Below, piece by piece: positions 1-10,135 of a stretch of 64,000 nt of DNA. Source of the stretch: Ephemerocybe angulata (lineage: Eukaryota > Basidiomycota > Agaricomycetes > Agaricales > Psathyrellaceae); the NCBI GenBank assembly GCA_013368325.1, contig JAACJK010000057.1, positions 1,488,001 to 1,552,000 on the forward strand, given 5' to 3'. Position 1 is the first letter of the stretch. Every line of letters begins with the position of its first letter. The position numbers and the translations under genes were made by a program. The notes beneath the pieces were generated by a model, which was not told the origin of the DNA, searched no databases, and saw nothing but the letters and a program-made list of their open reading frames with translations.

Positions 1-445
1 GGGTACATCTGTTTCGCTGAAGAAGGTTTGAGATTTCAAAGGGTACACATCTGGTACACATGCGGGCGACATGCGGGAGTGCTGAGGACCTGAGGTAGGG
101 CCATCCCAACTAAGCGGAGCCTTTGGTCCTCAAGATTGTGAATAGGTCATTCTGACGGCCATTCGTCCCCCAGAAGCGGAGAGCGTGGCGTCTGACTGCA
201 AGGCGGAAGGGTCTTGTGAAGCGAACACATTTGTTCATTTGCGGAGGTTAGATCCATGTGTCGAGGTCGAGGTAAGGAGAGCAGCTGGGAAGCCGAAATT
301 GGCACGACGGAGGAACTCAGGTTACCAAATGTTGATCATACTAGAACTTGTTCCGAACACACTCTGCAACACTTCATAAGTCTGGCGAACCCGCTCATCC
401 TGCAACTAAACTCACATTATCACCCACAAGACGGCCATTCCTACG
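1..445. other. Upstream flank, no gene supported
   Basis: No open frame here has a start, coding-like composition or splice pattern that I could support. It probably holds the promoter and 5' leader of the gene starting at 446, plus the end of whatever lies beyond the window edge. Confidence 0.4.
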
Positions 446-1537
446 ATGGCCACTCTGATACGCAGCCCGTTCGTCGACGACCTCATCCCCCTCATTCTCG
501 ACATATCGGACCATTGGTGGACGGAGGACTACCTCCGCCTAGCCTACGTGTCATCCCCCTGGCTGTACTATGTCCGCAAAAGACTGTACGCGTGCCCGTC
601 GATATCCTCTTTCACCGCAAGCCAGGCATTGGCAGAGACCCTTCAAGGAAACCCAGAGTTGTTGAGGCTCGTGTCAGGCATAGAGCTGCAGCCGATGGCA
701 ACGCGCCAGCCAGGCAATGTCGTCACAGGAGCTCAAGCAGCCAGCATGCACTACCTCCTCGGGTTGGAAGGACTGAAGAAAGTGCGGCTCGGAGGGCAAA
801 TGGCGAGGCAGGCAGAGCGGTTCTTGAACTCGCTGGCGTTCCCGGATCATGTCGAGGAGCTCGTCGTCGATGGAGGGATGCTGGGCGAGGGACCGGGTTT
901 CTCCCCGTCGTTGGAGTGGGACGAAAGCATGTTGTATCGCTTTACAAACCTGCAAACCCTGAGACTGGCGAATGTCGAGCTGGATATCATTGCACCATCC
1001 GCCCCGGCTGCCCCGCGCCAGCTTCCGATCAATCACCTCATCCTTGACAATGTCGACATCCTCGACGGCTTCCTCTGCCAGATGGTCGGAGGCGCCGTGG
1101 TCAACTCGCTCTCAATCTGCGCGAAGTCGCCTTGCGAGTACGATGAACAGGTTCGCCTGGTACTCGACAATTGCGACGTCCAGGCCCTCCAGTACGAGGT
1201 CAGCAGTGCCCTAAGGGCTGAGCAGTCGTTCTTGGCAGGAGAACCGGGCCAGCTTCCACTCCGGCGCTTACGATTGGAAGGGCATAGCATGGACATTGGT
1301 ATGCTCTCAGAGATTGCACAACGGTGCACAGGACTCCAAGAACTCATTATCGGCGGTCGAAGTGTTGCGATTACGCCCCAAGAATGGGAAGGCTTTATCA
1401 CAACCAGGCCGCTCACTGCTCTCGAGCGAATAGGACTCCCTGGAGGCAGTCATTTACCTCCGTTCGTAAAGTGGACACCCGCTGATTTTATCGCTCTCCA
1501 AAGCGCCTCAGAATCCCAGAGACTTCAACTCATTTAA
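446..1537 (+). CDS. F-box/LRR-like hypothetical protein
   Basis: A single 363-residue frame without introns. The N-terminus (residues about 8-45, LIPLILDISDHWW and then YVSSPWLYYVRKRLYACP) resembles the degenerate F-box-like start of the large basidiomycete F-box family. Further on come irregular leucine-rich stretches (LQTLRLANVELDI, INHLILDNVDIL, LRRLRLEGHSMDI, LQELIIGG), as in LRR substrate-recognition regions. By family knowledge such proteins may link Skp1-Cullin ligases to targets, but no canonical F-box signature is visible, so the function is inference. The start at 446 is the first in-frame ATG. The family expands quickly in Agaricomycetes, so an orphan-like copy is expected. Confidence 0.65.
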   Translation: MATLIRSPFVDDLIPLILDISDHWWTEDYLRLAYVSSPWLYYVRKRLYACPSISSFTASQALAETLQGNPELLRLVSGIELQPMATRQPGNVVTGAQAASMHYLLGLEGLKKVRLGGQMARQAERFLNSLAFPDHVEELVVDGGMLGEGPGFSPSLEWDESMLYRFTNLQTLRLANVELDIIAPSAPAAPRQLPINHLILDNVDILDGFLCQMVGGAVVNSLSICAKSPCEYDEQVRLVLDNCDVQALQYEVSSALRAEQSFLAGEPGQLPLRRLRLEGHSMDIGMLSEIAQRCTGLQELIIGGRSVAITPQEWEGFITTRPLTALERIGLPGGSHLPPFVKWTPADFIALQSASESQRLQLI

Positions 1538-2035
1538 TGCTTTTGACATCTCGCTCACTGACTCGGACTGATGCTCTGACTTCCCATTGGACAGCTACCC
1601 TACATACCATATGATATCAGCGTTTCGCCCGCCACCACTATCTGAAATACCCACTATAATCCGTGTAAATCGTTTCTTAATTTTGTTTGGATAAAGGATG
1701 TACAACGCCATTACGATAATAACGAATTCCTGTAGGCCTCAAGGCCGTGGGCACTGGGGACGGCGACGTTTCACAGCGAGTCCGACGGGCGGTCGGCTAA
1801 AGCGCCCGGTAGACTCTGACGCTTAGCCAAAAAGAGAAATTGGTTTTTCGTCTCCTGACATTGAATTGTGGTCACTCGCGACGTCGTTGTGGACAGCGAC
1901 GAACAGCGTTCCTGGGCATAGCAGGCGGGCTGGACCTATACCCTCGACCTCGTCGCTCTTTCTCTGTTCCCGCCTCATCTCATACCTTTTCTGTAACCGT
2001 TCTGTGGCTCGTTGGCACCCCAACACTCGCCCGCT
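1538..2035. other. Intergenic region, promoter of the hydrolase gene
   Basis: About 500 bases between two plus-strand genes with no supported gene. It should contain the 3' end of the F-box-like transcript and the promoter of the gene at 2036. I saw no clear TATA box. Confidence 0.4.
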
Positions 2036-5000
2036 ATGCCGCGCTCCGCCTTATCTCGAAACCAACCAACGACCAATGGCCCTACCACTCGTGTTCCCCG
2101 GAAGAGCTCCTCGTTTCTATCGCTAAGAAGAGAAAAGGAGAAGCCTGTGGAATCCCCGGTCCCCAGTACTCGCGACTCGCCGAGCTCGTCAAGAACGACG
2201 CCCCCGACCAGCTTTATTGATACCCAATTCACATCGACTTCGCGCACAGGAAAGACAAAAGGCCGTAAGGATTCTCCAGCGCGAGACGCCCTCGCTCTAT
2301 CGCCATCGGTCTCCCCCTCTTTCTCCACGACTTCACCATCGCCCGGAGAACACGCCTACACATTTCCAAGTTTCGATTCGGCGGAAGACCTCGTAACACC
2401 CACGCCTCTCAATCCGACACCTGGCAACTACCTGAGAACCCGCTCGAGGACAGGTCCATCTAGCAAGTCAAAATGGGACGCACTGAACAACGTACCGCCC
2501 CTCCGCTTTTCCGGTTCATCGTCCACATACCGCTCGGAACCTCGCACTCCAGACGATTTCCGAGGCTCAGCAGACTCTCTTGACCATTTCCCCGTTGTCG
2601 TAGCAGCACCCATAGCCGGTGTGGAAGCAATGGACGCATTGGTCGATGGAATGAACGGCGGGGACGACTTCATGGGATCGGGAAGGTCCTCAGCGCGTTC
2701 GCGCTTTGGGATCCCAAACCACCATCCCTTATACCAGCCACCACTACCGACACCTCCACCAGGAGTGGTATTGGGCGGCCCAAAGAGCCGGCGGCAGAAA
2801 CACATACGCAAGCCAAGCGTTTCAACGGATTCTAGTGCCAGCGACTCTCAAGATTCCCCCGCCGCCTCGTACACGCGCCCAAAGCGACGGCGGAATCGAC
2901 CACCAACAGCACGTTCCGGCTCTAGTTCCACCGTGAAACTTGGCCCTTCGACCCCACCCGCTCCAACTTCACGGCATACTACCCCGAGCGCTTCCCCTTC
3001 ATCATCCCACTTTCCGACCAGAAGAGAGACGGTGGGATCGCGGCCCTCCACCGCCCCTTCTTCTGAATATCGAAAATCAGTGGTGCCTTCAATATCCGAC
3101 ATCATTCGAGCTCACGCACCAGCAGAGGCACAAGCGAGGAGCAAGTTCCGTGCAGCCTCCATGTATACCCCAAGTCATGATCATAGCACCTTGGTTGAAG
3201 AACCAGAGCCTGCAACACCCCTGGACGAGAATGAATTCGTATCTCGATCATCTATTGACAGTGTGGCGGATGAAGTACGACGGACGATACGCAGCCATAC
3301 CCCGGCGAAGCCAACACCCGCGCCGCCTTCTGCGTTCATGAAGAGGCATTCTACGTTTTCTGATACAATCAGCCTCTACTCACCGCGATCCGATCCTGGT
3401 GCCAACCCCTCGGTATACTCATCCTCAGCAGCCTCTATATATCAGTCTCATTCTCCAGTGGACCCGACGTTCCTTTCGATGGCTAAACCGTCGCCCTCGC
3501 AAGCGGTAGCTCAGTACTTACGATCGACGAAACTAACAGCGCTGCTGAAGCTTACACGGCAACCGCATGCGTCACAAGATAATCCGTTGACTGTGAGCTT
3601 CTCTGACCTGGGCAGTCCAACCGGCTTTCCCGTACTGGTGTTCCTCGGCCTGGGATGCGTACGGCACATTATGGGACTCTACGACGAAATGGCAGAATGC
3701 CTTGGGCTGAGACTCATTACCATCGACAGGTATGTTGTATGGGCCGCCGTGCCAATAACATATAACTTACGCATGAGTTTAGATGGGGTCTTGGCCGAAC
3801 AGACTCACGCCCCAAGTCATCCAAAGGAATCATCCAGTGGGCCTCTGCTGTGGAGGAGGTATTGGATCTCCTCAAGATTCGAGAGTGCAGCATCATGGCC
3901 CATTCCGCTGGTGCCCCCTATGCATTATCGTTCGCCAACAAAGTACCGTCCCGGGTCCGTGGAGATATCTGTTTGCTCGCCCCTTGGGTAGGCGGTGGTG
4001 AGAGCAGTAAGCTTCATTCATCTTTGATTGTGGAGCGTCTCACTAATGCGGTTTTAGGCGGATATCGATGGTTGAAATACGTACCAAACGGTATCCTAAA
4101 GACGGCGCAAGCAGCAGAATGGAAGATTCAAGCATGGATGATTGGCAAGCCCCCTACTATCGCGTATGAGGGTATAGGATACACCGCGCCTAAGAAGGAA
4201 CAGCAGCAGCAGAAGGACTTATCCTTGAACTCCCGAACGCCTTCGTCGCCCAAGGTTAAAGGCTACTCCAATCACGGTCTTGCCCAATCATTCGAGGCCA
4301 GACCACGCCCAAGCATCGGTGGTTCAAGTACTTTCAGCGAGTACGACGACCTTCGAGACTTTGATGGAAAATTCGGGAGTCAAAGCACGCTGGGGATGGA
4401 GAGCCGTCTGCCGTCCGAGTTTGGGGAGAATGGGATGTTCGTTGCGAAGAGGAAGACGTCGAAAGGCTTCCTGAACCGGCTGAAAAGCTCAACGTCGATT
4501 AAGTCGGAGAAGCAGGAGGAAAGGGACAAGTCCCCGTCCCTAGGGTCGAAGAAACTCAAGGCGCTACGGTCGATGTCGTCCTTGAAGGGCAAGGGTAGCC
4601 AATCGCGGAAATCCGAATCGCCCTCAGTCGCCGCTAGTCCGCAGATACCGCCAACGTTGCGAATAGAAGTCGGGCTTGGGCTAGACGAAATTGCCTGGGA
4701 GAGATCGGTCGAGTTGGACACAGGCAGCGACGTTTATCAGCCATCGACCGCCACTCCATCACCGTCGGAAATGAGCCATGGACCTTACCTGAGGTCTAAC
4801 GGGCATCGGTCGGTTTCATTCACGTCGTCCAAAACACCCATGTCGATGCCCTCGTCGCCGTCGCCGAGCGCCCTGACGCAGAACTACACACCTAGCAATG
4901 GACCCCAGAACTATCAGGCGGCGCTGGGGAATGCTCTTATTGCCGCATCCCACGCGGAATCGTCGAAGGGAACGCATGACGACCTGCTGCAAATCCTGAA

Positions 5001-5271
5001 CCACGACAACCAGCCCTGGGGGTTCTCGTATTCGACGTACCCCCACAACGTCCGTGTGTGGTATGGAGATCGGGATGAGAAAATCGCGGAGCACGCTGTG
5101 CGTTGGATGGAACGGACGATGGGCCCTGACAGGTGCTCCGTCAGGGTTGTGAAGGGCGCGGACCATGGCCTGATGTACAGAAGTAGCGTTGTGGTCGATG
5201 TTCTGGAGTCTATGGTCGACGTTTGGAGAGGCAGTGGAAGGCAAGAACAGCCGTTCGCAGGCCTCTATTAA
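2036..5271 (+). CDS. Alpha/beta hydrolase with long disordered regions
   Basis: The start is taken as the ATG at 2036 (MPRSALSRN); the frame is open a little further upstream but without ATG. Residues 1 to about 500 are Ser/Pro/Arg-rich and look disordered. A hydrolase fold follows: the strand FPVLVFLGLG, then LITIDRWGLG, then the nucleophile elbow AHSAG (Ser in the usual GxSxG position, with Ala replacing the first Gly). Near the C-terminus are VWYGDRDEKI and KGADHGLMY, which fit the acid and catalytic His. A second disordered segment of roughly 270 residues (Lys/Ser-rich) sits between the elbow and the Asp/His part, where other hydrolases have a cap. Two introns are read: 3730-3782 and an in-frame 51-bp one at 4007-4057 (GTAAGC...TTTTAG). 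The substrate is unknown. Confidence 0.8.
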
Positions 5272-5841
5272 TGTACCTTTGTTTTATTTCTCTTCTTGTT
5301 TATCTTCTTGGATACTACTCGTTCCTGTTGGTCATGGCACATTATTGGCTTCTAGTTCTATCGCTACATTATACCTATCTCTCATCTTCCATCTCTCTCA
5401 TCCTTCTCGTCTGATTATTGCAGTATACCATATTCTATAATTCGTCACATTTTGTTGCATACCTGGTATTCTACTTTCATTCCTTTTGGCCTTCTCGCGT
5501 CACCTTCTCTCACTTAGTTTTACAGTGCGTGCAGCACCCACATCCTAGTTCTCGCTGTTGTAACTGTAGTGTCATCTCTTCCGACTTACCATGCATCCTC
5601 GTGATATGGGTCTTACAGCAGAGGGACTGGCGTGACTGGATATTGTCATCCTCAACATATGTCCGGAATGTATTGGTTTCACAACATGTCGGTAATGGAC
5701 GTTCGCAGTTTGTCATAGCGATTATTATCACGACGAGTGGGCGACCCCAGATAGCATCGGCTTCTCGGATTGCGCGCCCTAGGAGCCGCTTGCTTCAAGC
5801 TCTTAGAAAAAAAGGCGGCGAAATGCTGCTTTTAATTGTGG
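5272..5841. other. Intergenic region next to the retroelement
   Basis: About 570 bases with only short chance frames. It holds the 3' end of the hydrolase transcript and ends at the outer edge of repeat B2. No target-site duplication is visible when the bases before 5842 are compared with those after 11860. Confidence 0.5.
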
Positions 5842-6133
5842 TCTACGTGTGTCCCGCAGCGCGAAGGTTAGTACGAGGATGGGAATCGACCGGGTATCGA
5901 TTACCGAAGAGGAACAGCCTGAGAACCAAACACGTCGAATGACCGTGAGTGTATTGGACTGATCCTACGTTGGAGTACAAACGGCGGAAGGGAGAATACA
6001 AGGGAAGGAGGATAGGTACACAAAGATAAGTAAGTAGGCTTAAATATATTTGTGGTTTGGGTGAGAGCCGACGCAGTCGGCCTCGACTCGAAATCCTCGT
6101 CCGGTCTGTGAAGGGATTCCCGTGAGCGAGCAC
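5842..6133 (-). repeat. Split direct repeat B2 (outer 3' end)
   Basis: A 292-base segment repeated without visible differences at 6403-6694 in the same orientation. It forms the outer 3' end of the element on the minus strand. The match stops abruptly at 5841 and at 6134. Confidence 0.93.
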
Positions 6134-6250
6134 GGGCGGGCGGGAAGACCAAGATGAGGACGTCGAGTAACCAGGAGGAAAGACGTCAATGACGAATCGG
6201 CCGGAGGAACGTAGGTAGCAGAGACGACGGGAAAAGGGAGTGGAGGGTGG

Positions 6251-6402
6251 GGTTTTCTTGAGCGGAACCTTGGGCTGCGGGGTGACTTGTCGAGAGTCTG
6301 GCTGCAGCGGTGATGAGGGCGGAGGAGAAGAGACAATTCTCCTCCGTGCTGACTCATCCCGTAGACCCAGCTCTCCGATCAATTCTCTCACTGAGATCAC
6401 AA
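6251..6402 (-). repeat. Split direct repeat A2 (internal)
   Basis: A 152-base copy of A1 (11709-11860), same orientation. Its end at 6402 touches B1 at 6403, giving the B1A2 junction typical of split direct repeats. A 117-base unmatched spacer (6134-6250) separates it from B2. Confidence 0.93.
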
Positions 6403-6694
6403 TCTACGTGTGTCCCGCAGCGCGAAGGTTAGTACGAGGATGGGAATCGACCGGGTATCGATTACCGAAGAGGAACAGCCTGAGAACCAAACACGTCGAA
6501 TGACCGTGAGTGTATTGGACTGATCCTACGTTGGAGTACAAACGGCGGAAGGGAGAATACAAGGGAAGGAGGATAGGTACACAAAGATAAGTAAGTAGGC
6601 TTAAATATATTTGTGGTTTGGGTGAGAGCCGACGCAGTCGGCCTCGACTCGAAATCCTCGTCCGGTCTGTGAAGGGATTCCCGTGAGCGAGCAC
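6403..6694 (-). repeat. Split direct repeat B1 (internal)
   Basis: The internal 292-base copy of B2. It lies just downstream, on the minus strand, of the recombinase stop codon at 6778 and directly abuts A2. Confidence 0.93.
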
Positions 6695-6777
6695 ACCCAT
6701 GGCTAAGGAGCCCGCGACGCGTCGAGCGAACGAGGACCCCCAAAATGAAGGAGCAGGCTAACCTTAGGAAGATGGCT

Positions 6778-7947
6778 TCAGCGCCGGAAACGGGCAGGCA
6801 TGGCAATACGCGTCAGATCATCCAGCAGTGGGGTGGCTTGGATGTAGGGTGCAAGGATATCCGCGTACTCCCGGAGGTAGATGGTAAAAGCCTCACTGGC
6901 CCACCGGCCGAGGACCTTCACAACATCGAAGGGAATACCCCGCAGGAGGTACACCAGCACACCGCCGATCCGCAGGCTGTGCCCCGTCAGCGGAGGCACG
7001 GACGCAAGGCGAGCGAGTTCCCGAACACGCGCAAGAACCTTGTGGCGTGTCAAGGGGACCAACTTTCCGGCAGGGGTGCGGTATGCAAACAAATGGTCCT
7101 GGGGCCCTGGGTCGTTGAGCGACAAGTGCCTGCGCATAGCAGCAACGGGGTCCGAGGCCCCAGGCTGGTCTGAATAGACCGCGACCTCGCCTTCGATAGT
7201 CGCCTTGGTAGCGGGGATCTGGATCTGGGAGACGAACAGATCACCCTGGCGCGAGCGAACACGCTCCTTGAGGTCAGCACGGCGAGGGGCCTTGGACTTT
7301 GGGAACGATGCAACTGCACCCTTCACTGCGAACTCGCCCAAGCGAGACACTGACCAGAAGACCGAGCACAGACAGGCGAACACGGCTGCGTCGAAGGGGG
7401 AAGCTGGGTCCATCCCGGAGGCAATGGACTCGAGCCATTCCGGGGTCGCTGGAGGGCGTTTTGGTTTCTTGGAGGTTGGAGGTGCAAGGCGCTCGACGGC
7501 GCTGAGCGCCGAAGTAAGGTGCACGTCGTTGACCTTCCACGACAAAGCATGGCAAGTGTGCCATGCACGCACCCCGTACACGTAGTTCTTCACCGTGGAG
7601 CCCGAGTACATACCAGCACAACACGCGATGAACTCGAGGATGAGGGCGGTATCGACGGCGCAACGCCGACTGTCCGGCACCGGCGGGACCTGCTTGTTGC
7701 ACCATGCATGGAAAATCCCCAAACCTGAACCATACGTCTCGAGGGTGGACGAGTTCCACGTCTGTTCCAGCACGTCATAGACGCGGTTGGCAGCAGCGCG
7801 CGTGATGCAGGTGCCATCCAACCCCTGGCGGAAAGGGATCCACTGCCTGATACGGCGGCCACATAGGACGCTCGGGAAGGACACCCCAAGCGGCTGCAGA
7901 GGGCCCACAGGCTCACTCGAGGGCAGAGGCGAGGGCATGCTGCTCAT
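6778..7947 (-). CDS. Retroelement tyrosine recombinase (YR)
   Basis: A 389-residue protein from the ATG at 7947, overlapping the end of the RT frame by 35 bases in another frame. The C-terminal half carries the phage-integrase-type catalytic set: Arg in WSVSRLGEF, H-x-x-R in GHSLRIGG, Trp in VLGRWASEA (His/Trp position) and the nucleophile Tyr in TIYLREY. The N-terminal part has the core-binding look of DIRS-order recombinases (TLETYGSGLGIFHAWC, STVKNYVYGVRAWH). It should insert the circular cDNA into the genome by site-specific-type recombination without target-site duplication. All catalytic positions are present, so the enzyme looks functional. The same frame stays open upstream to 10071, but that part only shadows the RT gene. 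Confidence 0.9.
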   Translation of the reverse strand: MSSMPSPLPSSEPVGPLQPLGVSFPSVLCGRRIRQWIPFRQGLDGTCITRAAANRVYDVLEQTWNSSTLETYGSGLGIFHAWCNKQVPPVPDSRRCAVDTALILEFIACCAGMYSGSTVKNYVYGVRAWHTCHALSWKVNDVHLTSALSAVERLAPPTSKKPKRPPATPEWLESIASGMDPASPFDAAVFACLCSVFWSVSRLGEFAVKGAVASFPKSKAPRRADLKERVRSRQGDLFVSQIQIPATKATIEGEVAVYSDQPGASDPVAAMRRHLSLNDPGPQDHLFAYRTPAGKLVPLTRHKVLARVRELARLASVPPLTGHSLRIGGVLVYLLRGIPFDVVKVLGRWASEAFTIYLREYADILAPYIQATPLLDDLTRIAMPARFRR

Positions 7948-10135
7948 CCTCGACGGTCGGCCAGTATTCCCAGTCCTCTCGGAAGGTGTCAACGGCAGCA
8001 CCGGGGGCGCCGTGGTGAAGAGAGACAATGGGGGCTGTATCGGGGGCACGAGCATCGACGATAAAGGGAACAAGGGAAGGGGGGATGACGACTGGGGGTA
8101 GTAAGAGGTGGTCGCCAGGGAAGATACCTCGGGAGGGGCCGTCGGCAGGGTTGAGGTCAGTGGGGACGTACTCAGCGAAAATGCATCCAACAAACCCTCG
8201 TTCCTCGAGGAGATCATGGAGAAGCTTGAAGACGGCATTGGTAGCCGTGTTCCTGCTGCGGTGGTTCCGCCAGCCCTTAACGACTCCCTCGTTATCGCCA
8301 TAAACCCGGAGGTGAGATCCACCAGGCACTCGCTCGACAACGGCAGCGACGAGGAGGTAGAACCCAACGGCCTCGGCCCACCCGATGTCCTTCTCACCAT
8401 CGCGCTCGCGCCATCCAGGGAGAAGCCGCCATGCACGCCACTGTTCCCCAATGATGACCCCAATTCCAGTGCCTGTGCTCGCATCGGAGTAGGCATTGAC
8501 ATCGACGAGAGACTGAGGAATGACGATGGAGCGTGAAAGGGTGGGGCCGGAGAGACGACCGGCCCACCACTCGAGGTCAGGCCGGACAAGTCTAGGGGGG
8601 AAGAGTGAAGCGAAAGGACGACGGTATGCCAGTCCCAACGCGCGTTCCAATCCGAGTAGTCGAGCCCGTCCAGCCGGCACCACCAGGGAAGCATGGAGGA
8701 GCTTACCATAGAGCTGCTGGATATCTTCGAGCGTATGGCGGTCACGGCGTTCCCACTCACGGATCGCTCCCAAATACTTCGCAGCCTTCTCCCGTGGCAG
8801 GGAAACCGTCTTCTCCTCAACGTCCCACGAAAACCCGAAGTAAGGCGCAGTAGAGGCGAACTGGTGGGTCTTGGAGTGCTCCCAGTCGATCCCAAGCGGG
8901 TTAGTTGTGGCGAACAGGTCCGGGAGGCCGAAGGCATACTCAGCCTCCTCAGGTGTCCGGGGAGACGAGGCCGAGAGGTCGAGGAGGGGGAAGGAACAGT
9001 CCTCAAACATCTCGAAAACTCCCCCATCCGCCATAACCTGACCCCCATACCACGTACGGCTGTTCGTCTGCTGCCGACCCCGTTCACCGATAAGCTTCCT
9101 CCAACTCGCTCGGACCTCGTTGAACGCGCTAAGGTGCGCCCGGAGAACCCTGATGATCGGGTGGTCATCGACCCACTTGGTGATAGGGCCCATGCCCCGG
9201 GAACGGATGATCTCGCACCCAGCATCGGCGACCGAGCCATGGACACCAGGTGATGACGAGGAGCCGAAGGCAGCACAGGTGTCGGCGTAGAACGTGTCGT
9301 CGTCAGTCCGCACGACACCTGCCGGCCACTGAGACGGGTGGACGGGACACCCTCGGAAAGCTTCTCGAACATCCAGAACCGCCATCTGAGAACCTGGGGG
9401 GAGCGCCGAGATGAGAATGCAGAATGACCGGAACGTCCCATAGGTGCAGGGCCAGTCGCTCGAGGATATGGCTGAGTTGATGGATGGTTGGGGATAGAGC
9501 TTGGAGGGGGCGCGAGGAAAGGAGAAGTTCTGGAGGACCCGGTACTTCCCTGCTGTCGCTTTTTGGATGATGGACATAGGAGACGACTGGTAGTGGCCCA
9601 GCGCCTCTTCCATCTCTGCACGAGTGAATGGGCCCACGTAACGCCCGGCTGCGAGCTCCGACGCGATGATGCTGTCGAAGTGAGGTCGGTACTCGTCGAC
9701 CGAGGCACGGTTGGGGGGACACTGCGTGTACGCAATATCGGGAAACCCCACTTGAAACCCGTGCCGGAGCCCGTGCACAACATGCCGGTACTCCCGCTCA
9801 AGCCCTGCATCTCGCAGGGCCCTCTCCCACTCGTCAGCCCGATATGGGGTGACGGGCTCAAGCCTTCTGAGCTCGAGGACAGCTCTGGGCACCGTGGGTC
9901 TTGGCACTGCACCCGGAGCAGACGTGGTTGGCAGGATGGGAGGAGCTGCTGCAACCGTTCTCCATGTTCCAAGCAGCACAGATGTCCCCCCCGTCGAGGA
10001 GCGAGAGCTTTCCCTGAAGGCGTTGGGAGACGGTGTTGTGTTTCCCGTCCCATGTCTTGTCCAGCCGGCACTCCTTGAAGTTGTGATGATCTCGTCCCAA
10101 GCAGACGACGCAGGCTGGGGACGATGGACCGGAGC
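7913..10135 (-). CDS. Reverse transcriptase-RNase H of the retroelement
   Basis: The domain order is an N-terminal extension, a reverse transcriptase and an RNase H. RT landmarks are a palm strand around MAVLDVREAFRGCPVHP and the catalytic box ITKWVDDHP, where VDD takes the place of the usual YxDD. A connection region follows (LPREKAAKYLGAI, DIQQLYGKLLHASLVVPAGR). The RNase H-like domain has acidic residues in VNAYSDASTGTGIGV, WAEAVGF and RVYGDNEGVV. The frame is open up to 10297 but lacks an ATG before the conserved region. Translation may therefore come by frameshift from gag, or through an alternative gag splice site at 10136-10137 that would place this frame in phase. I give 10135 as an inferred 5' limit. 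The end overlaps the YR start. Confidence 0.85.
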   Translation of the reverse strand, partial: APVHRPQPASSAWDEIITTSRSAGWTRHGTGNTTPSPNAFRESSRSSTGGTSVLLGTWRTVAAAPPILPTTSAPGAVPRPTVPRAVLELRRLEPVTPYRADEWERALRDAGLEREYRHVVHGLRHGFQVGFPDIAYTQCPPNRASVDEYRPHFDSIIASELAAGRYVGPFTRAEMEEALGHYQSSPMSIIQKATAGKYRVLQNFSFPRAPSKLYPQPSINSAISSSDWPCTYGTFRSFCILISALPPGSQMAVLDVREAFRGCPVHPSQWPAGVVRTDDDTFYADTCAAFGSSSSPGVHGSVADAGCEIIRSRGMGPITKWVDDHPIIRVLRAHLSAFNEVRASWRKLIGERGRQQTNSRTWYGGQVMADGGVFEMFEDCSFPLLDLSASSPRTPEEAEYAFGLPDLFATTNPLGIDWEHSKTHQFASTAPYFGFSWDVEEKTVSLPREKAAKYLGAIREWERRDRHTLEDIQQLYGKLLHASLVVPAGRARLLGLERALGLAYRRPFASLFPPRLVRPDLEWWAGRLSGPTLSRSIVIPQSLVDVNAYSDASTGTGIGVIIGEQWRAWRLLPGWRERDGEKDIGWAEAVGFYLLVAAVVERVPGGSHLRVYGDNEGVVKGWRNHRSRNTATNAVFKLLHDLLEERGFVGCIFAEYVPTDLNPADGPSRGIFPGDHLLLPPVVIPPSLVPFIVDARAPDTAPIVSLHHGAPGAAVDTFREDWEYWPTVEDEQHALASALE

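Noticed and set aside
5842..6694. Tandem repeat or LTR interpretation of the 292-bp duplicates
   Set aside because: The copies are separated by an A repeat and a spacer, and the A partner lies at the other end of the element. That is the split-direct-repeat plan, not LTRs, and no DDE integrase is present.
8108..9253. Plus-strand frames opposite the RT gene
   Set aside because: They are antisense shadows of the RT/RNase H coding sequence, with no splice support or recognised domain.
6778..10071. 1,097-residue minus-strand frame as one giant protein
   Set aside because: Only the part from the ATG at 7947 shows recombinase motifs. The upstream part is low-complexity Ser/Pro/Arg sequence in a shifted frame over the RT gene.
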